In this document: piece by piece, positions 60,621 through 64,000 of the stretch | Layout: every line of letters begins with the position of its first letter | Position numbering within the stretch: position 1 is the stretch's first letter | NCBI RefSeq assembly: GCF_030249855.1 | Contig: NZ_JANURN010000003.1 | Coordinates: 124,001 to 188,000 of the forward strand | Source: Helicobacter_B zhangjianzhongii | GTDB taxonomy: Bacteria > Campylobacterota > Campylobacteria > Campylobacterales > Helicobacteraceae | Direction: 5' to 3' | Length of the DNA: 64,000 nucleotides | Program-made: the position numbers and the translations under genes | Notes under the pieces: generated by a model | The model's input: only the letters and a program-made list of their open reading frames with translations | Told to the model about the DNA's origin: nothing | Database searches by the model: none

Positions 60621-62791
60621 CTAATGTATCTCTGTATGCTCTATATAGTAGCGATTTAGCCCAAATGTATGCTGCATTAGTTCTACACGAAAACCACTCC
60701 CGAGATAATCCCGCACCACTTCAATAGGCAAGCCTGTGATAAAAAAGCAGCGTTTATGTGAAGTTAGCGTTGCTAACGCCTCCCAAGGATCCTTGATGAA
60801 ATAATAAAGCCGCAAGTCATTAAACCACGCAATCACTCTTGTAGAAGAATAATCGCTTATATGACTATAAATCGTAGGGATCGCCCTATCGCCTTGCAAT
60901 TCTGTATCAAGTATAGGCTCCATTTGATACACGGCAAAAGACGCTCTGTCTTTTTCCTCTGGGTAGGATAAAAACCCTACTTTATGATATAGCATAAGAC
61001 TTAGGATAATCCCAGCCCAAGCCACACACGCTACAAGACTTCTGCGCAAAAGCATCGGCATAAGCACAACGACAAGAAGCAAGCATAGCAATGGCAATGA
61101 AGCCACGACAAAGCGCAAGATCTTCCACGGAGCCACAGCCATAATCACCACCCCAAAAACAAGAGCCAAGACCCCCATAAGCACCGCTAGAAACACCTCC
61201 TTGCTCCATAGATTTTGCATAAGGCGAGCATTTTTATACCACACAAAAAGCGACACACAACACAGCCCTAAAATAATGGGCGTAAAAATATTTTGCCCTA
61301 GAATCTCCCCGTAAGCATTCATAGATTCTGCAAGATTTGTCCCTACTCCACCTGCCCTATCAAGTGCAGAGCTAGCGTGCCCACCAAAGAAGCCCTTGTG
61401 ATAGATAGGATACATCGCATAGGTGAAGCCTACACCAAGCCCAAAAGTAGCTAACAAGGCTTTGGCTTTTTGGGCAGATGCACCAAGCGATAAAAACACC
61501 AAAATCCCCCCAAGCATAAGCACATATAGCAAGACAAAATACCCACTAAGCAAGAAGCAAGCTAGCACAAAAGCCCCTAAGATAATCTCTGCCCTAGAGA
61601 CACTTGCGCGACAAAATTGCCGCGCCATAATCCAAGCAAACGCTAGAAACAAGCACTCCTGCAAGGCATATTCTCGTATTAACATCGTATTAGAAATACT
61701 TGCGCCATTAAGAAAAGCTAGAGATACAAATGCCAACACAAGCACACTACTGCCAAACAGCTGCCGCCCAAGCAAAAAGCCAAACAAAAACGCAAGCGGA
61801 TAAAAGAGCAGGAGATTTACCCCCACGCCCCTTTGGATAATCCAGCCCAAATCCCCTGTGCGCACGCCAATATGCCATAAACGCAAAATCGTATAATACA
61901 AATTCGCGTGTGAATGGGAATCTCCATTATTTGTGAGATAAAGATCCCCTATATCTTTAAGCGCGGAGATAGGGCTTGCATTATGCCATAGCTCTAGCTC
62001 TTTAATCTCTTTACCATAATATACCCCATCGCGACACTCCCCACCCCATAAGCACCCTTTAGAATGCGAGCTAATCGCTACTGACCACACCTCATCGCCG
62101 TGCAAGTGGATCTTTTGCCCCATATACCACCAGCGCAAGCCAAAGCCGATGAGAAATACCACACCACACGCAATGAGAATCCACCTTTTGTAGCTAATAC
62201 CACAAAACACGCTTGAGCTTTGATGTAAAGAATTTGTAACTGCAGCAAAGCTTTGTGCCGGGATCTTGCTATACCACCGCTTGGCTAGAATCTGCAAGGC
62301 GTGGTATTTATAAGATACTAAGCTAAGCAAAAGACATAGCCCTGCGACAAAGCCATAGCCTAGCAAAAGCTTTTTCCATAGTGTGGGTGCTATGGCGATT
62401 GTATAATGCAAAGTGCTAGAAATAGCCGATATGGGGGATTTTGTCTCTAAGACAAGATAGTTTTTATCCAGCGTGATTGTGCTAATTAGCTGTGTATCGG
62501 GTGCATTGAGTATGAGCTGTGTAGATAGATCTGTAAGAAGTGTAAAATCTCTTTGATAGCGAAATATATGGCTTGGGAAACGGAGCTTAGCGCGATAGAT
62601 ATAGGTCCTAGTTTGTGTGCTGGCTATGGGGGGGGGGAGGCAGTAGCAGAGGTGAAAGTCGCTTCTATTGTCGCTTCATAGCTATGGGATTTTGCATAAT
62701 GATGTATGCCATAAAGTGCCAAAGCACAAAGGACAAACACCCCGCTTAGCCCCGCTAGAATCCACAACCAAAGCACTGATAATCTTCTCAT
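60621..62791 (-). CDS. GT39/ArnT-like membrane glycosyltransferase, phase-variable and out of frame here
   Basis: The true start is the ATG at 62791 (preceded by AAAGGG), which gives an N-terminal membrane segment (VLWLWILAGLSGVFVLCALAL). After a proline run from ten C in the coding strand (62628-62637) the frame hits TAG at once, giving 55 residues. One more C (eleven), or eight, would read through into the open frame that continues without a stop to 60621, for about 723 residues. That part has HGDEVWSVAISS, SHANLYYTILRLW and about ten more membrane helices, as in PMT/ArnT-type lipid-linked sugar transferases. Function is likely surface glycan or lipid A modification. Confidence 0.78.
62628..62637 (-). 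repeat. Poly-C tract (10) in a membrane glycosyltransferase gene
   Basis: Ten G on the plus strand. The codons before (S-A-T-A-S) and after (I-A-S-T-Q) are joined only if the run is eleven or eight long. Confidence 0.85.
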
Positions 62792-62979
62792 ATACACCCT
62801 TTAGCCAAAATAAAAGCACGCATTATAGCAGACCTTAATAATTTCTGTGCAAAGCCGCCATACCTTGAATAGCAAGTCAAGGACGCATCACACAAATAAA
62901 ATCTATGTAAATCAAGGATTTTAGGGCGATTGACAAAGGCTCATTAACTTTTCTATTAAAATATTAGGCGTTTTGTCGA

Positions 62980-62985
62980 TATACT
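62980..62985 (+). promoter_or_regulatory. Probable -10 box of the terminal outer-membrane protein gene
   Basis: TATACT in CGATATACTTTCC, about 40 bp before the ATG at 63026, after T-rich sequence. AAAGGA precedes the start. Confidence 0.4.
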
Positions 62986-63025
62986 TTCCGTGAGCAAAGC
63001 TCAACTTCACAACAAAGGACACAAG

Positions 63026-64000
63026 ATGAAAAGCAAACTTTTGATAAGTGCTGTTCTTGCTTCAGCAGTTGCCACAGGTGCAAATGCAAATGTAGAGCTA
63101 TTTGGGCATTTAGGTGTAGTGTATAATCAAGAATTTGGCGATTATATGCATTTTAACAAAGACGGCGTTAATTATGGTGGCTTCACTGGACATCTAGGCA
63201 TTGATATTGGATCTAACAGCGTTGGATTTGGTGTTGGTGGCTGGGGTGGCTCACAAATTTGGGCGACAGATAATTACGCAAAACATAATGTATATGGCGA
63301 TAAATACATCGATCTATCCGACTTGTATTTCCGCTATAACGGCTCATTTGATTTCTATGCAGGGCGATTTGATGGTAGCTTTATGCGATCAGATTGGCTT
63401 AATAGCTATATACAAGGTGTGGGCTTTAGCTACAACCTAGGCAAGTCAAACATTTGGGTTACTTGGGCAAATGACTACACGACATTTGGTGTGCTACCAG
63501 GGCGTATCGCAAGTGAGCTTACTGCATACACTAGATTCCCATCAAGCTTTAATAACTTTGACATCGGTAGCCGAGACATTATAGCTGGTGGTGCGAATCT
63601 TGACTTTGGTATCGCGCAAATCGATCCTTTTGTGCATTACTTCCTAGACTCTTACTCTCAAAGCAATGTGCTTCAAGCAGGGACTAGAGCGGCACTTGTG
63701 CTAGGTGGTAGTGGTGTGAAATCTATCACTTCTGGTAAGTTTATGTGGCAAAATGGCTGGAATGGCAACACAATGTTCGTGCAGCTTGAAGAAGAGCTTC
63801 GATTCCAAGATATTTTCAAACTCGGTGGTGGCTGGTATATGGTCGGCGATAATGCTGGTATCAAAACAATCAGCGACAACACTCGATTCTATGGTCGCTA
63901 CCTTATGCCATCTCACGCCGGACACTTTGGTGCAGGGACAAGCACTTGGTATGCTTTTGGCGGTGTAGAACACGAGAGAGTAAAGCTTGATGTGCTCTAT
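63026..64000 (+). CDS. Outer-membrane protein (3' partial)
   Basis: An open frame from the ATG at 63026 to the window end (about 325 residues seen). Signal peptide KSKLLISAVLASAVATGANA, then VELFGHLGVVYNQEFG and many alternating aromatic beta-strand-like segments (DFYAGRFDGSFM, WVTWANDY). It resembles the Helicobacter outer-membrane family of porin-like proteins. C-terminus is not in the window. No repeats inserted. Neighbouring minus-strand frames are shadows. Confidence 0.8.
   Translation, partial: MKSKLLISAVLASAVATGANANVELFGHLGVVYNQEFGDYMHFNKDGVNYGGFTGHLGIDIGSNSVGFGVGGWGGSQIWATDNYAKHNVYGDKYIDLSDLYFRYNGSFDFYAGRFDGSFMRSDWLNSYIQGVGFSYNLGKSNIWVTWANDYTTFGVLPGRIASELTAYTRFPSSFNNFDIGSRDIIAGGANLDFGIAQIDPFVHYFLDSYSQSNVLQAGTRAALVLGGSGVKSITSGKFMWQNGWNGNTMFVQLEEELRFQDIFKLGGGWYMVGDNAGIKTISDNTRFYGRYLMPSHAGHFGAGTSTWYAFGGVEHERVKLDVLY

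Overview
The window reads as chromosomal DNA from an epsilonproteobacterium of the genus Helicobacter, most likely an enterohepatic species with moderate G+C. The basis is gene content and order: ArsR/ArsS-type regulators, the ADP-heptose block gmhA-hldE-hldD-gmhB, rplY-pth-LptG-family permease, frdCAB, coaBC, UbiD, Der and a Campylobacter/Helicobacter-type porin. I cannot name the species.

Layout: 1-885 end of a Cys/Met PLP enzyme gene; 940-3434 a DUF262-HNH nuclease behind an EcoRI-family adenine methyltransferase that is switched off by a GA dinucleotide tract; 4085-6207 a polar amino-acid ABC transporter; 6433-9831 ArsRS-like two-component system and purF; 9840-10895 a radical SAM gene; 10898-15619 ADP-heptose synthesis plus two membrane proteins; 15725-18217 lysA; 18230-21780 a surface-sugar cluster (GT8, radical SAM, rfbF); 21972-22235 a small HTH gene with GTAAT operator-like half-sites; 22848-25445 an A+T-rich HNH/C5-methyltransferase R-M island; 25532-32504 sensor, LPP20-like, rplY, pth, permease and GT90; 32493-35757 YigZ and UbiD; 35989-45652 porin, Der and a 2004-residue protease-type autotransporter; 46200-51111 coaBC and a second two-component system; 51097-52335 a GT9 gene; 52385-52751 four tRNAs; 52817-55187 an MFS transporter and a phase-off alpha-1,2-fucosyltransferase; 55210-58682 frdBAC; then tsaD, yceI, a phase-off membrane glycosyltransferase and the start of an outer-membrane protein.

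Two systems stand out. First, the region carries a dense population of short mosaic repeats: a 15-mer CTAGAATCCACTTTT and several palindrome families whose conserved flanks surround variable but self-complementary cores. They fill the intergenic gaps and have also entered essential genes in frame, inflating LysA to 830 aa, Pth to 603, Der to 591, UbiD to 806, and a GT90 and a GT8 protein to 584 and 566. In LysA, Der and UbiD, removing the repeat segments returns roughly the normal family length. Repeats translate almost always as LESTF or KVDSS-type peptides, the frames that avoid the TAG in CTAG.

Second, the window holds at least five simple-sequence switches: GA10 in the methyltransferase (off), C13 in the fucosyltransferase (off), a C10 coding-strand tract in a membrane glycosyltransferase whose true start lies upstream of the tract (off), G9 in the GT90 gene (open), and T15 in the spacer of the autotransporter promoter. 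Together they would vary DNA methylation, LPS sugars and a surface protease.
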